DNA of 64,000 nt from Hyphomonas pacifica (GCF_000682675.1 NZ_AWFA01000056.1:1-64000), one strand, 5' to 3'; shown: positions 52,535 to 63,621, numbered from the stretch's first letter. Notes: generated from the sequence alone by a model not told the origin. Numbers and translations: made by a program.

Positions 52535-53028
52535 TTTCCGTATTTCTCCAAGAGAGCCTTTTTGATTTCAGGCGTTACAAAAGGCGTAATGTCACCGCCG
52601 AGGCTCGCGATTTCTTTAACGAGCCGTGAGGCAACCGCCTGATGCCTAACATCGGCCATCAGAAACACAGTTTCAATCTCGGGATTCAGTTGTTCGTTCA
52701 TGGCGGTCATCTGGAATTCGTATTCGAAGTCCTGAACGGCCCTGAGCCCTCGCACGATAATCTGTGCGCCACTGGCCTCAGCAAACTTCATGAGGAGGCC
52801 ATGCATCGGCATAACCTTGATCTCAGCCAGCCCCGGCCCGTTCAGTTTCGCACATTCGAACTGAACCATCTCCACCCGTTCTTCCAGCGAGAAGAGCGGT
52901 TTCTTGGCCTCATTCACAGCAACGCCGATAATAAGCGTATCAACCAGTTTACGGGCCCGACCGATAATGTCGACATGCCCATTCGTCGGAGGATCGAAAG
53001 TTCCTGGATAAAGTCCGACACGATGCAA
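52531..53028 (-). CDS. coaD: Phosphopantetheine adenylyltransferase CoaD
   Basis: Penultimate step of coenzyme A synthesis, 165 residues. The nucleotidyltransferase signature is YPGTFDPPTNGHVDI near the N-terminus, with the (T/H)xGH motif as NGH. VRGLRAVQDFEYEFQMTAMN and the SRLVKEIASLGGDI region complete the CoA-binding site. Start ATG 53028 lies 44 bp after gyrA. It is in the conserved alphaproteobacterial gyrA-coaD-PPIase order. Confidence 0.97.
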   Translation of the reverse strand: MHRVGLYPGTFDPPTNGHVDIIGRARKLVDTLIIGVAVNEAKKPLFSLEERVEMVQFECAKLNGPGLAEIKVMPMHGLLMKFAEASGAQIIVRGLRAVQDFEYEFQMTAMNEQLNPEIETVFLMADVRHQAVASRLVKEIASLGGDITPFVTPEIKKALLEKYGK

Positions 53029-53072
53029 TGGCCTGTCCTCCCAACCTTTATGGTATGTGTGGAGGCGCGGGC

Positions 53073-55868
53073 TTATTCACCCGCGCCGTCTTCTGCACCA
53101 TCCATAGCTGTTTCAGCGTCTTCCACAAGACGCGCGACCGAAACGACGCGCTCTCCTTCGGCGGTCCGGAGCACCCAGACACCGCCTGTCGAGCGACCAG
53201 CAATGCGGATCTGCTCCACCGGCGTGCGGATCAGCTGTCCCGCATCCGTGACCAGCATGACCTGATCGCCATCGCCAACCGTGAAGGATTGAGCCACTTT
53301 CTTGACCGGCCCCTTCTTCTTGTCGCGGCCCCAGATATTTTGGGCCACAAGGCCTTTACCGCCCCGTCCGGTGACGCGGTAATCGTAAGCGGACGAGCGT
53401 TTACCCATGCCGTCATCGGCAATCGTCAGGATGAATTCCTCGGCGGCGCCAAGCTGGGCGATACGCTCGGCGCTCAGCGCGGCCTCTTCGATGCCCTCTT
53501 CGCCCTCATCGTCAGACACCTCCTCCTCTTCGCCGGTTGCGGCTCGGCGCATGGCGGAGGCATGCTTGAGATAGGCACGCGCCTCTTCGGAGGTGACTTC
53601 GATATGGCGCAAAATGCCCATGGAGATGACTTCATCATCATCCCCGAGACGTATACCCCGCACACCGGTCGAGTTCCGACCTGCAAACACGCGCACATCC
53701 GTCACCGCAAAACGAATACACTGGCCGAGCGCCGTCGTGAGCAGGATGTCGTCATTTTCGGTGCAGATCTTCACCGAAACGATGCCGTCGCCATCATCCA
53801 GCTTCATCGCAATCTTGCCGTTGCGGTTCACGCGGATGAAGTCTGACAGCTTGTTGCGGCGCACGGTGCCCGTCTTGGTGGCGAACATGACGTCCAGTTC
53901 ATTGCGGGACTCGTCATCCTCGGGCAGCGGCATGACGCTCTCAATGCGCTCATCCGCAGCCAGCGGGAAAATGTTGACCAGCGCCTTGCCGCGCGAGTTC
54001 GGCCCGCCCATCGGCAGACGCCAGACCTTCTCCTTGTAGACCATGCCGGCGGAGGAGAAGAACAGCACTTCAGTGTGCGTCGTGGCAGAGAACACGTTCA
54101 CGACGAAGTCCTCGTCCTTCATGCTCATGCCAGAGCGGCCTTTGCCGCCGCGATGCTGAGTCCGATAGGTCGAGAGCGGTGTGCGCTTGACGTAGCCGCC
54201 ATGCGTAACGGTCACGATCATGTCTTCGACCTCGATGAGGTCTTCGTCTTCCATGTCGACACCGCCAAACGCGAATTCAGAGCGGCGCGGTACGGCGAAT
54301 TTGTCTTTCACCTCATTCAGCTCGGCGCGGATGATGTCCAGAACGCGCGGACGAGACCGCAGGATATCCAGATAATCGGCAATCTTTTCAGACAGGCCCT
54401 TGGCCTCATTGCCGATCTCGTCACGGCCAAGGCCGGTGAGGCGGGACAGTTGCAGTGCTAGGATGGCACGGGCCTGCTCATCGGACAGATAGATCGTGTC
54501 GCCTTCGCCCTTGCGGGTCCGGCGGTCGGCGATCAGGTCCAGCAGCGGTCCCATATCCATTATCGGCCAGGCCTTTTCAAGCAGGGCTTCACGGGCGGAA
54601 TTTGGGTCCGGAGAGTAGCGGATGATGCGGATCACTTCGTCAATGTTCGCCACGGCCATGGCGAGACCGACCAAGACGTGCGCCCGGTCGCGCGCCTTGT
54701 TCAGCTCGTGCTTGGTCCGGCGAACAACGACTTCCTGGCGGAATGCAATGAAACATTCCAGCACCTTGCGGAGGTTCATCAGCTCTGGGCGCCCGCCATT
54801 CAGGGCCAGCATGTTCACGCCAAAGCTCGTCTGCATCTGACTGAAACGGTAAAGCTGGTTCAGCACGACTTCGGCGCTGGCATCCTTTTTCAGCTCGACC
54901 ACGACACGGATACCATTCCGGTCAGACTCGTCGCGCAGATCAGCAATGCCTTCGATCCGCTTCTCGCGCACGAGTTCGGCGATCTTGGTGATCATGGCGG
55001 CCTTGTTCACCTGATATGGAATCTCGGTGACAATGATGGCCTGGCGGCCATTCTTGGCCTCTTCAATATCGGTTTTGGAACGCATGATGACGCTGCCACG
55101 GCCTGTCATCAGTGCTTTGCGACTGCCGGACATGCCCATGATCAGGCCGCCTGTCGGGAAGTCCGGTCCCGGCACGATCTCCAGCAGCGCATCATCATCC
55201 AGGGTCGGATCGTCAATCAGGGCCAGCGTCGCATCCACGACCTCGCCCAGATTGTGAGGCGGAATGTTCGTCGCCATGCCGACCGCAATACCGCCTGCCC
55301 CATTGACGAGCAGATTGGGGAACTGCGCCGGCAGGACAATCGGCTCCAGCTTGGAGTCGTCATAGTTTTTCTGGAAGTCGACCGTATCCTTCTCGATGTC
55401 TGCAAGAAGGTAGGTCGCCTCACGGGTCATCCGGCTTTCAGTATAACGCATGGCGGCCGGCGGATCATTGTCAATCGAACCGAAATTACCCTGACCATCA
55501 ACCAGCGGCACGCCCATGGAGAAAGGCTGCGCCATCCGGACAAGGGCGTCATAAATCGCGGAGTCACCGTGCGGGTGATAATTACCCATCACGGCGCCTA
55601 CGATATTTGCCGATTTCTTGTAGGGCTTACCCGGCGTATTGCCGCCTTCATTCATGGCATACAGAATGCGGCGGTGAACGGGCTTGAGTCCGTCACGTAC
55701 ATCCGGCAGGGCCCGGCTGACGATCACGCTCATCGCATAATCGAGATAGGAACTTTTTAGTTCGGATTCGATGGAAATCGGCTCAATGCCGTCCGGCAGG
55801 ATCGCGCCACCTTCGCCACCATTTTCGGGGGTTTCCGGGTCGTCCGGCGTGGTCGTGTCGTCGCTCAT
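53073..55868 (-). CDS. gyrA: DNA gyrase subunit A
   Basis: Type II topoisomerase subunit of 931 residues. The breakage-reunion domain is complete, with the active-site Tyr in AAMRYTE. In the quinolone-resistance region, [12 protein letters not shown] keeps the Ser and Asp of sensitive enzymes. The GyrA box of the C-terminal pinwheel reads QHRGGKG instead of QRRGGKG. An acidic insertion ([18 protein letters not shown], near residue 780) lies in the C-terminal domain. Confidence 0.97.
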   Translation of the reverse strand: MSDDTTTPDDPETPENGGEGGAILPDGIEPISIESELKSSYLDYAMSVIVSRALPDVRDGLKPVHRRILYAMNEGGNTPGKPYKKSANIVGAVMGNYHPHGDSAIYDALVRMAQPFSMGVPLVDGQGNFGSIDNDPPAAMRYTESRMTREATYLLADIEKDTVDFQKNYDDSKLEPIVLPAQFPNLLVNGAGGIAVGMATNIPPHNLGEVVDATLALIDDPTLDDDALLEIVPGPDFPTGGLIMGMSGSRKALMTGRGSVIMRSKTDIEEAKNGRQAIIVTEIPYQVNKAAMITKIAELVREKRIEGIADLRDESDRNGIRVVVELKKDASAEVVLNQLYRFSQMQTSFGVNMLALNGGRPELMNLRKVLECFIAFRQEVVVRRTKHELNKARDRAHVLVGLAMAVANIDEVIRIIRYSPDPNSAREALLEKAWPIMDMGPLLDLIADRRTRKGEGDTIYLSDEQARAILALQLSRLTGLGRDEIGNEAKGLSEKIADYLDILRSRPRVLDIIRAELNEVKDKFAVPRRSEFAFGGVDMEDEDLIEVEDMIVTVTHGGYVKRTPLSTYRTQHRGGKGRSGMSMKDEDFVVNVFSATTHTEVLFFSSAGMVYKEKVWRLPMGGPNSRGKALVNIFPLAADERIESVMPLPEDDESRNELDVMFATKTGTVRRNKLSDFIRVNRNGKIAMKLDDGDGIVSVKICTENDDILLTTALGQCIRFAVTDVRVFAGRNSTGVRGIRLGDDDEVISMGILRHIEVTSEEARAYLKHASAMRRAATGEEEEVSDDEGEEGIEEAALSAERIAQLGAAEEFILTIADDGMGKRSSAYDYRVTGRGGKGLVAQNIWGRDKKKGPVKKVAQSFTVGDGDQVMLVTDAGQLIRTPVEQIRIAGRSTGGVWVLRTAEGERVVSVARLVEDAETAMDGAEDGAGE

Positions 55869-56022
55869 GGAGAAGTCGTCCTGGCTACGGTGAATTCAAA
55901 CGGGAATCACCTGTTCCGTTACAGGAATATGTCTAGCATCCCAGGCACGCGGAAACAAATACCAGAGGGGCTAAAAAGGCAGTAAATACGGGGCGAAACA
56001 ACCGATTCAGAGGCTTTTTCGC

Positions 56023-56847
56023 CTATTCCAGCGCGCCCACAGCGACAAGCCCCTCATGCACCACAATCTTGCGCTTTTCGAGCGCGGGATTGTCCACATC
56101 CATGTCCATATTCATAGCGAAGGCATAGGTGCCGGGTGCAGGTCCGCCGGTCTGTTCCAGCCAACCTACATACCAACCAATATCGGTCTCTCCCTCAACA
56201 CGCTTCCACCCTGTTTTGGCATAGAGCGTCCAGCCTTCGCCCTGATCCGCCAGCATGATGGGAATGGCCTGCTCATAAGTGCGTGCGGACAGCGGCAATG
56301 TATGCGCCGCCAGCCGGGCCAGAAACGCCACCTGCTCGCGCGCAGATATCGCCAACGGCCCCTTCAGCCAGTAAGTCTGAATATCAGACTCGCCGCCCAC
56401 ATCGGCATTTCCATAATCAAACCGCATGAGCCAGTCATGCAGGACGGCACTACCAATGCGCGGTGTTACAGTCTGATAGATCCACACCGTGGAGCGCTGG
56501 AACGCTTTGGCAAAGCTCTGACTCTCATTCCAGCCTGGCGAGAATCGCGTCTCGCCATCCCACTCAAACCACTCATCCGGGCCCGTTACAGCCCCGGTCT
56601 CAAGCGCGATCAGCGTGTGCGGTATTTTTGAGGTGGAAGCTGCGACGAACCGGTTTTCGGGCCGGTCGCCGCTCGTCTCCCATGTGCCGCCATCTTCAAG
56701 ACGGTAGATGACGAGGGCAGCCGCCTCAGGCGTCAGCCCTTGCGCCACCAACACCTCATCCAGCGTCTGCGGGCGCTCCGGCACAGCCTGACAGGCGCAG
56801 AGCAACGCCGTCAGTCCAAGAGCAAGGCCGAACAGATGCCGAATCAC
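56023..56847 (-). CDS. Class D (OXA-type) beta-lactamase, lipoprotein
   Basis: Serine beta-lactamase of 274 residues with an N-terminal lipobox (LLCAC, Cys19). The active-site motif is S71-T-S-K74, where Ser replaces the usual Phe of STFK. S119-T-V is the SxV motif, FDYGN (143-147) the YGN motif, YWLKGPLAIS the omega-like Trp region, and Y-A-K-T-G (209-213) the KTG triad with WYVGW after it. All catalytic residues are present. It lies between gyrA and ssb, which are usually adjacent, so it looks like an insertion. No mobile-element remnant is visible. Confidence 0.93.
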   Translation of the reverse strand: MIRHLFGLALGLTALLCACQAVPERPQTLDEVLVAQGLTPEAAALVIYRLEDGGTWETSGDRPENRFVAASTSKIPHTLIALETGAVTGPDEWFEWDGETRFSPGWNESQSFAKAFQRSTVWIYQTVTPRIGSAVLHDWLMRFDYGNADVGGESDIQTYWLKGPLAISAREQVAFLARLAAHTLPLSARTYEQAIPIMLADQGEGWTLYAKTGWKRVEGETDIGWYVGWLEQTGGPAPGTYAFAMNMDMDVDNPALEKRKIVVHEGLVAVGALE

Positions 56848-56856
56848 GAGCCGCTC

Positions 56857-57342
56857 CTAGAATGGAATCTCGTCATCTAGATCCTGGCTGAAGCTCTCCT
56901 GCGGGCCGCTCATCTGACGCGGACCGCTATTGCCGCCACCGCCTTGATAGCCGCCGAAATCATTACCGGCAGACCGGCCACCGCCTTCACCACGGGCATC
57001 CAGCATGGTCAGCGTAGAATTGAAGCCACGAAGCACAACTTCGGTCGTGTAGCGATCCTGGCCATCCTTGTCCTGCCATTTGCGGGTTTCAAGCTGGCCT
57101 TCGATGTAGAGCTTTGAGCCTTTTTTCACATAGTTCTGGACGACCCGTACAAGGCCCTCACTGAACACGGAAATGCGGTGCCATTCGGTGCGCTCCTTGC
57201 GCTCACCGGTGTTCTTGTCTTTCCAGGTTTCCGAGGTGGCGAGCGTAAAGCTGGCCACCTGGCCGCCATTCTGGAACTGGCGGACTTCCGGATCCTGGCC
57301 GACATTGCCGACAAGAATAACCTTGTTCACTGATCCCGCCAT
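56857..57342 (-). CDS. ssb: Single-stranded DNA-binding protein Ssb
   Basis: Tetrameric OB-fold protein of 161 residues for replication, recombination and repair. It begins [21 protein letters not shown], has [10 protein letters not shown] in the core, a Gly-rich linker with [11 protein letters not shown], and ends DLDDEIPF, the acidic tip that recruits partner proteins. It is divergent from uvrA and shares an SOS box with it, a long-conserved arrangement. Confidence 0.97.
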   Translation of the reverse strand: MAGSVNKVILVGNVGQDPEVRQFQNGGQVASFTLATSETWKDKNTGERKERTEWHRISVFSEGLVRVVQNYVKKGSKLYIEGQLETRKWQDKDGQDRYTTEVVLRGFNSTLTMLDARGEGGGRSAGNDFGGYQGGGGNSGPRQMSGPQESFSQDLDDEIPF

Positions 57343-57472
57343 AATTCCATCTCCGATCTGATATGTTTCGTTCTCGATTCGATTCTGCTTTTACTCCGCC
57401 ACGCTGAGCATGTCGCCCATAGCGCAACGAGATTCATGAGTCATCGACATGAAAATGCAGCAAGAAAACGAT

Positions 57473-57487
57473 GTTCACAATTTGTTC
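57473..57487. promoter_or_regulatory. LexA (SOS) box, alphaproteobacterial type
   Basis: GTTC-ACAATTT-GTTC is an exact GTTC-N7-GTTC, the LexA site of alphaproteobacteria. It lies between ssb and uvrA, 131 and 100 bp from their starts, so LexA would control both. Both are SOS genes in many species. Confidence 0.88.
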
Positions 57488-57586
57488 TTGTCGTCAAGCT
57501 GGACTCAAGGCACACATAAGCCCTAGCAAATAGACACACACCGTTTCGCAACCGCAACGGTCTAAATACCATTCCAGAGAAACTCT

Positions 57587-60500
57587 ATGGCCGAGTCCCC
57601 CTATATACGCGTGCGCGGCGCCAAGGAACACAATCTCAAAAATGTCGACGTGGATATCCCGCGCGGCGAGTTGGTTGTGATGACAGGCCTGTCAGGCTCC
57701 GGCAAGTCCTCGCTCGCCTTCGACACGATCTATGCCGAGGGCCAGCGCCGCTATGTCGAATCCCTGTCGGCATATGCGCGCCAGTTCCTGGAGCTGATGC
57801 AAAAGCCTGACGTCGAGAGCATCGAAGGCCTGTCGCCCGCCATCTCGATCGAGCAAAAGACGACCAGCCGCAATCCACGCTCAACCGTCGGCACTGTGAC
57901 GGAAATTTACGACTATATGCGCTTGCTCTGGGCACGTGTCGGTGTGCCGTATTCTCCGGCCACGGGCCTGCCCATTGAAAGCCAAACCGTCAGCCAGATG
58001 GTCGACCGCACAATGGACCTGCCGGAAGGCACGCGCCTCTATCTGCTCGCGCCCATAGTGCGCGGCCGGAAGGGGGAATACCGCAAGGAATTCGCCGAAC
58101 TTCTGAAAAATGGCTATCAGCGCGTTAAAGTGGACGGGGAGTTCCACGAACTCGAAACCCCGCCAAAGCTCGACAAAAAGTTCAAGCACGACATTGATGT
58201 GGTCGTGGACCGGATTGTTGTGCGCGAAGGTATGGAACAGCGCCTTGCGGAGAGTTTCGAAACCGCCATCGGCCTCGCAGACGGTATCGCGATTGGCGAA
58301 TATGCCGATGTGGAAGAGGGTGAGACCGAGCCAAAACGCATCACCTACAGCGCCAATTTCGCCTGCCCGGTCTCCGGCTTCACTATTCCGGAAATCGAGC
58401 CGCGCCTGTTCTCGTTCAACAACCCCTTTGGCGCCTGCCCGACCTGTGACGGCCTCGGCGAGCAGCTTAAAGTAGATGCAGGCCTCGTTGTGCCGGATAA
58501 GGATCTCGACCTGCTGAATGGCGCAATCGCGCCCTGGGCCAAATCTACCTCGCCCTATCAGACCCAGACACTGCAGGCCCTGTCGGCGCATTACCGCTTT
58601 GACCTCAAGAAACCCTGGAACCAGCTGCCAGAGGAAATCCATAATATCATCCTGTTCGGCACTGGGGAGGATGAGGTGAAGTTCGTCTATGATGACGGTA
58701 TGCGCCGCTATGAAGTGAAGAAGACGTTTGAAGGCGTCATTCCGAACCTGGAGCGCCGCTACCGCGAGACTGACAGCCAGTGGGTGCGTGACGAGATCGC
58801 CAAATTCCAGGCCGCCGCGCCATGCCCTGCCTGTGGTGGCAAGCGCTTGAAGCCAGAAGCCCTCGCGGTGAAGATCGACACGCTCGACATTTCAGATGCC
58901 GGCGCGTTCTCCATCAAGCAGGCCCATGAATGGTTCGCCCAAGTCTACAAATCGTTGACCAAGCAGCAGAACGAAATCGCCAGCCGCATCCTGAAAGAGA
59001 TCAATGACCGTCTCGATTTCCTGAATGATGTCGGCCTGGAATATCTGACGCTCAGCCGCGCGTCCGGCACGCTGTCGGGTGGGGAAAGCCAGCGCATTCG
59101 CCTGGCCAGTCAAATCGGCTCCGGCCTTACGGGCGTACTCTATGTGCTGGACGAACCGAGCATCGGCCTGCACCAACGCGACAATGATCGCTTGCTGGAA
59201 ACGTTGAAGCGCCTCCGCGATCTCGGCAACTCGGTCATCGTTGTGGAGCATGACGAGGACGCGATCCTGACGGCCGACCATGTTATCGATATGGGCCCGG
59301 CCGCTGGCGTGCATGGCGGTGAGATCATTGCCGAAGGCACACCGGAAGAGGTGATGGCCAATCCGAAAAGCCTGACGGCAGACTATCTGAACGGCACAAA
59401 GGAAATCCCGATTCCGAAACGCCGCCCGGTAGAGAAAGCCAAGCGCAAGATCACCCTGAAAGGCGCAACCGGCAACAATCTGAAGAATGTGACCGCGACG
59501 ATCCCGCTCGGCAGCTTCACCTGCATTACGGGCGTGTCCGGCGGCGGTAAATCCACACTGATCATAGAGACCCTCTACAAAGCGCTCGCCCGCAAGCTGA
59601 ACGGGGCTTCCGCCCCCCCGCAGCCCTATGAAAGCATTGAGGGCCTTCAGCATCTCGACAAGGTGATCGACATAGACCAGAGCCCGATTGGCCGGACACC
59701 CCGGTCCAACCCGGCAACTTATACCGGCGCATTCGGCCCGATCCGTGACTGGTTCGCCGGACTTCCGGAAGCCAAGGCACGCGGGTATGCGCCGGGACGC
59801 TTCAGCTTCAATGTGAAGGGCGGTCGGTGCGAGGCTTGTCAGGGCGACGGCGTCATCAAGATCGAGATGCACTTCCTGCCAGATGTCTATGTCACGTGCG
59901 AGACCTGCAAGGGCAAACGCTACAATCGCGAGACCTTGGAAGTCCTGTTCAAGGGCAAATCCATCGCAGATGTGCTGGACATGACGGTTGAGGATGCGGC
60001 GAAATTCTTCTCCGCCGTACCAGCCATCGCAACAAAGCTCGACACGCTGAACGAGGTCGGTCTCGGCTATGTGAAAGTTGGGCAGCAGGCGACGACGCTG
60101 TCCGGCGGTGAGGCGCAGCGCGTGAAACTCGCCAAGGAATTGTCGAAACGCGCCACCGGCAAGACGCTTTACATTCTGGATGAGCCGACCACCGGCCTGC
60201 ACTTTGAAGACGTGCGCAAGCTACTCGAAGTGCTGCACTCGCTGGTCGACACCGGCAATACAGTGGTGGTGATCGAGCACAATCTGGATGTCGTGAAGAC
60301 AGCCGACTGGGTGCTGGATCTAGGGCCCGAGGGCGGCGATGGTGGCGGCCAGCTGGTTGCGGCCGGAACGCCGGAAGACATTGCCGCCTGCGAGGAAAGC
60401 TGGACCGGCAAGCATCTGGCCGAAACCTTCCGCCGTCAGGATGAACGCCGCGCGGCCCGCAACAAACGGGTGAGAGCCGCGGAGTCTGCCAAGACCAAAT

Positions 60501-60679
60501 CGAAGCCCAAACCTGAGACCAAACCGGTCCCAAAACCCAAAGCCACCCCGAAGTCCAAGCCGAAAGCCAAGGCTGAGACCAAAACAGCTACTTCCACCAG
60601 GAAACCAGCCAAAAGCGCAGCAAAGAAAGCTCCAGCCAAGCCTAAAGCGAAAGCGCGCAGCAAGAGCTCCGCCAAATAG
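57587..60679 (+). CDS. uvrA: Excinuclease ABC subunit A (UvrA) with Lys-rich tail
   Basis: Damage-recognition ATPase of nucleotide excision repair, 1030 residues. Two ABC cassettes are seen: Walker [10 protein letters not shown] at 34-42 and GVSGGGKST near 647, with the signature LSGGESQRI and LSGGEAQRV. Zinc-finger cysteines are in CPTCDG and CPACGGK of the first half and [15 protein letters not shown] of the second. About 65 residues beyond the usual C-terminus (from about 965) form a Lys/Pro/Ala-rich tail, likely disordered and DNA-binding. Confidence 0.97.
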   Translation: MAESPYIRVRGAKEHNLKNVDVDIPRGELVVMTGLSGSGKSSLAFDTIYAEGQRRYVESLSAYARQFLELMQKPDVESIEGLSPAISIEQKTTSRNPRSTVGTVTEIYDYMRLLWARVGVPYSPATGLPIESQTVSQMVDRTMDLPEGTRLYLLAPIVRGRKGEYRKEFAELLKNGYQRVKVDGEFHELETPPKLDKKFKHDIDVVVDRIVVREGMEQRLAESFETAIGLADGIAIGEYADVEEGETEPKRITYSANFACPVSGFTIPEIEPRLFSFNNPFGACPTCDGLGEQLKVDAGLVVPDKDLDLLNGAIAPWAKSTSPYQTQTLQALSAHYRFDLKKPWNQLPEEIHNIILFGTGEDEVKFVYDDGMRRYEVKKTFEGVIPNLERRYRETDSQWVRDEIAKFQAAAPCPACGGKRLKPEALAVKIDTLDISDAGAFSIKQAHEWFAQVYKSLTKQQNEIASRILKEINDRLDFLNDVGLEYLTLSRASGTLSGGESQRIRLASQIGSGLTGVLYVLDEPSIGLHQRDNDRLLETLKRLRDLGNSVIVVEHDEDAILTADHVIDMGPAAGVHGGEIIAEGTPEEVMANPKSLTADYLNGTKEIPIPKRRPVEKAKRKITLKGATGNNLKNVTATIPLGSFTCITGVSGGGKSTLIIETLYKALARKLNGASAPPQPYESIEGLQHLDKVIDIDQSPIGRTPRSNPATYTGAFGPIRDWFAGLPEAKARGYAPGRFSFNVKGGRCEACQGDGVIKIEMHFLPDVYVTCETCKGKRYNRETLEVLFKGKSIADVLDMTVEDAAKFFSAVPAIATKLDTLNEVGLGYVKVGQQATTLSGGEAQRVKLAKELSKRATGKTLYILDEPTTGLHFEDVRKLLEVLHSLVDTGNTVVVIEHNLDVVKTADWVLDLGPEGGDGGGQLVAAGTPEDIAACEESWTGKHLAETFRRQDERRAARNKRVRAAESAKTKSKPKPETKPVPKPKATPKSKPKAKAETKTATSTRKPAKSAAKKAPAKPKAKARSKSSAK

Positions 60680-60716
60680 CGGGCGCTCCTGCTGTGCGCT
60701 GTTTCAGTTCAGTCGT

Positions 60717-61661
60717 TCAGCTGAAGGTCTTGTCCATTTCGGGATTGTTCACCCAGCTCGGGTCAGCCTTGGCCGCAAGCGCTGCCGGGCCACCAAAAAT
60801 GTGCATCAACGCCGCAGTAATGAACATGTAAAGCGCGCCGAAAATGATCAGAGGCAGAATAAATTGGGGCGTCATCATTGCTGACATCACAGCTGCAGGA
60901 TCAGCATCCCCTTGCAGAGCAGGCACAAGAGAAACCAGCGCAAATGCCGCGAACGCGATATAGAGCACGACCAGCACCAACATGCTGAGCAGCATAATGA
61001 CAATCCAGCTGCCAACAATGGTCCACGCCTTGCCCTTTGTAACTCGCCAGGCTTCCCCAAACTGAATGGAATTATCGCGAATGGTCATCGCCGCGGCTGG
61101 CGAGAAACGGGCGCAAAACCAGAGCGCAAAGACCATATAGGCGAGGATCGCGACAAACATCAGCAGAACGGCAAACGCTGTTCCGCCATCGCTGCCCGAT
61201 GAGGCGAGAAATGCGAGCAGTCCCGCAGGAACGATCATGACAATGATCAGCCCGACATAGAGCGCTAGAAAGATCCCGATCCAGATCAAGCCAATCAGCA
61301 GAAGCCGCCCCTCATCAGCGCCAAATCTGAGACTGAACCCTTCTGAACGCATGTAGCGACGCTGGCTGGCAGCTTCAAAAACCGTCCATAATGCAATGCC
61401 GCCAACCAGCGAGATGACGTAACCGATCATGATGCGGCCAAAGTTCTGCGTCAGCGCCGCATTAATGGCGCGCTCGTCGCCAAACGTCGCAGGATTGAAA
61501 ATGGCGGCATAGTACGAGCCCATGAAATACCCGCTCAACACCTGTACCAGCAGGGAGCAAAGGCCATAGGCCAGGGCATATTTCCAAAGGAACCCTTTTG
61601 GGCCACCCGTGCGGGAAAAATGGTTCAGTGCATTGCCGAAGGTGAAGGGAAGAGGTGTCAT
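60717..61661 (-). CDS. Multi-spanning membrane protein, unknown function (paralogue 1)
   Basis: A 314-residue protein with about seven predicted membrane helices. A distinctive cytosolic loop reads FEAASQRRYMRSEGFSLRFG followed by ADE. The neighbouring gene encodes an equivalent AASQRRYVR loop, showing common ancestry. No catalytic motif is visible. It is the last gene of a three-gene leftward run and is convergent with uvrA. No family recognised. Confidence 0.75.
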   Translation of the reverse strand: MTPLPFTFGNALNHFSRTGGPKGFLWKYALAYGLCSLLVQVLSGYFMGSYYAAIFNPATFGDERAINAALTQNFGRIMIGYVISLVGGIALWTVFEAASQRRYMRSEGFSLRFGADEGRLLLIGLIWIGIFLALYVGLIIVMIVPAGLLAFLASSGSDGGTAFAVLLMFVAILAYMVFALWFCARFSPAAAMTIRDNSIQFGEAWRVTKGKAWTIVGSWIVIMLLSMLVLVVLYIAFAAFALVSLVPALQGDADPAAVMSAMMTPQFILPLIIFGALYMFITAALMHIFGGPAALAAKADPSWVNNPEMDKTFS

Positions 61662-61670
61662 GCGTAAATC

Positions 61671-62654
61671 CTAATCGAATGCGCCCATCATGGCCTTATC
61701 GTCCACACTGCCGCGAGGATCATGACGCGCAGCGAAAGCTGCCGGCCCCGCCACAGCATGCATCAACAGTCCTGCCGCGAACATGCGCAGAAAAGTGTAA
61801 ATAAAAAGCGGAATAAGAAACCCTGCACTCATGACCAGCGTCATCAGTTCCTCACCTGTCTGCAGGCTGTCGAGGTGAGGCATCATCAGCATGCCCAGGG
61901 GAATCTGGAGTATCTGATCAATGACGGAAACGACCATACCACCGCCTATGGACCAGATCAGATAGGCCCCCAAAATAGGCCAGAAGCGTCCGCGGGAAAC
62001 ATTCCAGGCATCAAAGAAGCAAATGCGTCTTTCCTTGATCGTCAGTGCGAAGCTCGGCGCCAGCCTGGTCGCAAAGAAAACATAGACGACAAACAGGATG
62101 AGCCACAAAAAGCCTCCCATCAGCAAGGTCGTCATGACCCGGCCGACAAGACGGGGATCATCGTCCCCGGACAGGATCAAGGCGACGACATCCAACATAC
62201 CGCCCAGGAAGATAATGATGGGTACAAATGTGAAGACCAGCTGCAGACCGCCCCACAACAGACTGACAACCATCATCCGCAATTCATCGCCGCCAAAGCG
62301 CAGGAAAAACCGCTCATCCCGCACATAGCGCCGCTGACTTGCCGCCTGAAAGACAGACCAGATGACCCAGGCACCGAAGGATCCCAGCAAAATCCAGGGA
62401 AACAGTGGCGCAAAGGAGCCAAGGATCAGGCGCAGGAAGGTAAAAGGCTCAACCTGATCAACATCTATCCTGTCGAGCGCCTCGATTGTTTCTGCGATTG
62501 ATACAAAAGCACTTCTGCCAAGAAACAGCAGAAGCAGGAGGCCAAGGCTCGACACAGTGGCATAGCTGACAGCGAACAGCCAGGGGAACGAATTTGCATG
62601 CGCTGACCGCAACGGGCTGGCGAGCGCTCCGTCAAATGTAAATCGATTCAGCAC
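61671..62654 (-). CDS. Multi-spanning membrane protein, unknown function (paralogue 2)
   Basis: A 327-residue protein with the same layout as the next gene: N-terminal helix, a second helix, the loop AASQRRYVRDERFFLRFGGDE, a pair of long helices and further membrane segments to the C-terminus (RMFAAGLLMHAVAG resembles ITAALMHIFGG of its neighbour). It starts 67 bp after the third member and lies 9 bp before paralogue 1, so all three are probably one transcript. Confidence 0.75.
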   Translation of the reverse strand: MLNRFTFDGALASPLRSAHANSFPWLFAVSYATVSSLGLLLLLFLGRSAFVSIAETIEALDRIDVDQVEPFTFLRLILGSFAPLFPWILLGSFGAWVIWSVFQAASQRRYVRDERFFLRFGGDELRMMVVSLLWGGLQLVFTFVPIIIFLGGMLDVVALILSGDDDPRLVGRVMTTLLMGGFLWLILFVVYVFFATRLAPSFALTIKERRICFFDAWNVSRGRFWPILGAYLIWSIGGGMVVSVIDQILQIPLGMLMMPHLDSLQTGEELMTLVMSAGFLIPLFIYTFLRMFAAGLLMHAVAGPAAFAARHDPRGSVDDKAMMGAFD

Positions 62655-62721
62655 TTAAAAGCCCCCTGATGCCTCTTTTCAGCCTTGCACCACGATAAAG
62701 CGTTTTCGGCGGCAGAGGCAA

Positions 62722-63525
62722 TCACCCTGCAGGGGCTTGTTCCGGTTGCAAACGGCGCAAGACCGCCACAGCCAACCCATGACCCGCCAGCAAAAACGGC
62801 ACCAGCAACAGCATTCCGATAAAACCAGAAAGGAAAGCCCCGACACCGCTTTGCCCCCAAAGGCCGTGAAGCCCCCAATTGATGAGAACGGCACCGGCAA
62901 ACGGCGCGACATGTGTCGCCAGCGCAGCCAGCCAAAGCGAGATGACATGGCCCTTTGTCCACCCCCAGGTACGGAACACCATGGTTTGACGCGTGCTGAT
63001 CGTCGCGGATCCGATCAAAAGCAGGCGGATCGCCAGATAGCAAAGCGCTAGGGCGCCCGCCAGACAGGCCACAATCAGCACTGCGCCATAGGCACTTGGC
63101 AGCATATCCACCAGCGCCTGCTGCACGACGGCGGGCGGCGTATCCGCATCAAGATCCGTCCGTCCCGAGGCTTTCAGCAGAATGCCTGGCAGGGTGAGTA
63201 GAAAAAAGCCGATAAAGACGCCTACAAAAAGGAAGGCGACATAAACAGCCAGATTGGCGTGCGCCAGGCGCAACCTGTCTCCATGCGGCGTACCCAGCAT
63301 CGTACGATATGTGACAAGTGAAAACTCGACGCCGACGACAAAGACCACCAGCGCCGCAATGGCCGGTGCCGCATCTCCCAATGCAGATCCCGGCCCGACG
63401 GCAAATGTGTAAAGCCCACCCGCAATCAGCAGGGCAAGCATGATCAGCAAAGTGGGATGTACCGCCTGGAAGGCCAGCACCCACGCCTCTCTCACAAGGT
63501 CCAGAACAGGCAATTTCCGAGTCAT
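62722..63525 (-). CDS. Membrane protein, possible third member of the run
   Basis: A 267-residue protein with about six hydrophobic helices. After the second helix it has VTYRTMLGTPHGDRLRL, which may correspond to the ASQRRYMR loop of the two genes that follow, and the next helix pair is similar in length. The resemblance is weak and was judged by eye. Start ATG 63525 has GGAGG upstream; an ATG four codons earlier is the alternative. It is divergent from trmFO. Confidence 0.7.
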   Translation of the reverse strand: MTRKLPVLDLVREAWVLAFQAVHPTLLIMLALLIAGGLYTFAVGPGSALGDAAPAIAALVVFVVGVEFSLVTYRTMLGTPHGDRLRLAHANLAVYVAFLFVGVFIGFFLLTLPGILLKASGRTDLDADTPPAVVQQALVDMLPSAYGAVLIVACLAGALALCYLAIRLLLIGSATISTRQTMVFRTWGWTKGHVISLWLAALATHVAPFAGAVLINWGLHGLWGQSGVGAFLSGFIGMLLLVPFLLAGHGLAVAVLRRLQPEQAPAG

Positions 63526-63621
63526 GAAGCCCTCCATACACACCTGATACTGCTCTTGCCACGGCCAATGACGGCATAGGCCATCTTGACGCGACCGCAC
63601 TTGCCCCGCACATCCCGGCTC

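Noticed and set aside
54678-55760. 360-codon open frame antisense to gyrA
   Set aside because: Shadow of gyrA; composition rich in His, Arg and Gln and no domain.
58892-60202. 436-codon open frame antisense to uvrA
   Set aside because: Shadow of the well-supported uvrA gene, without start signals.
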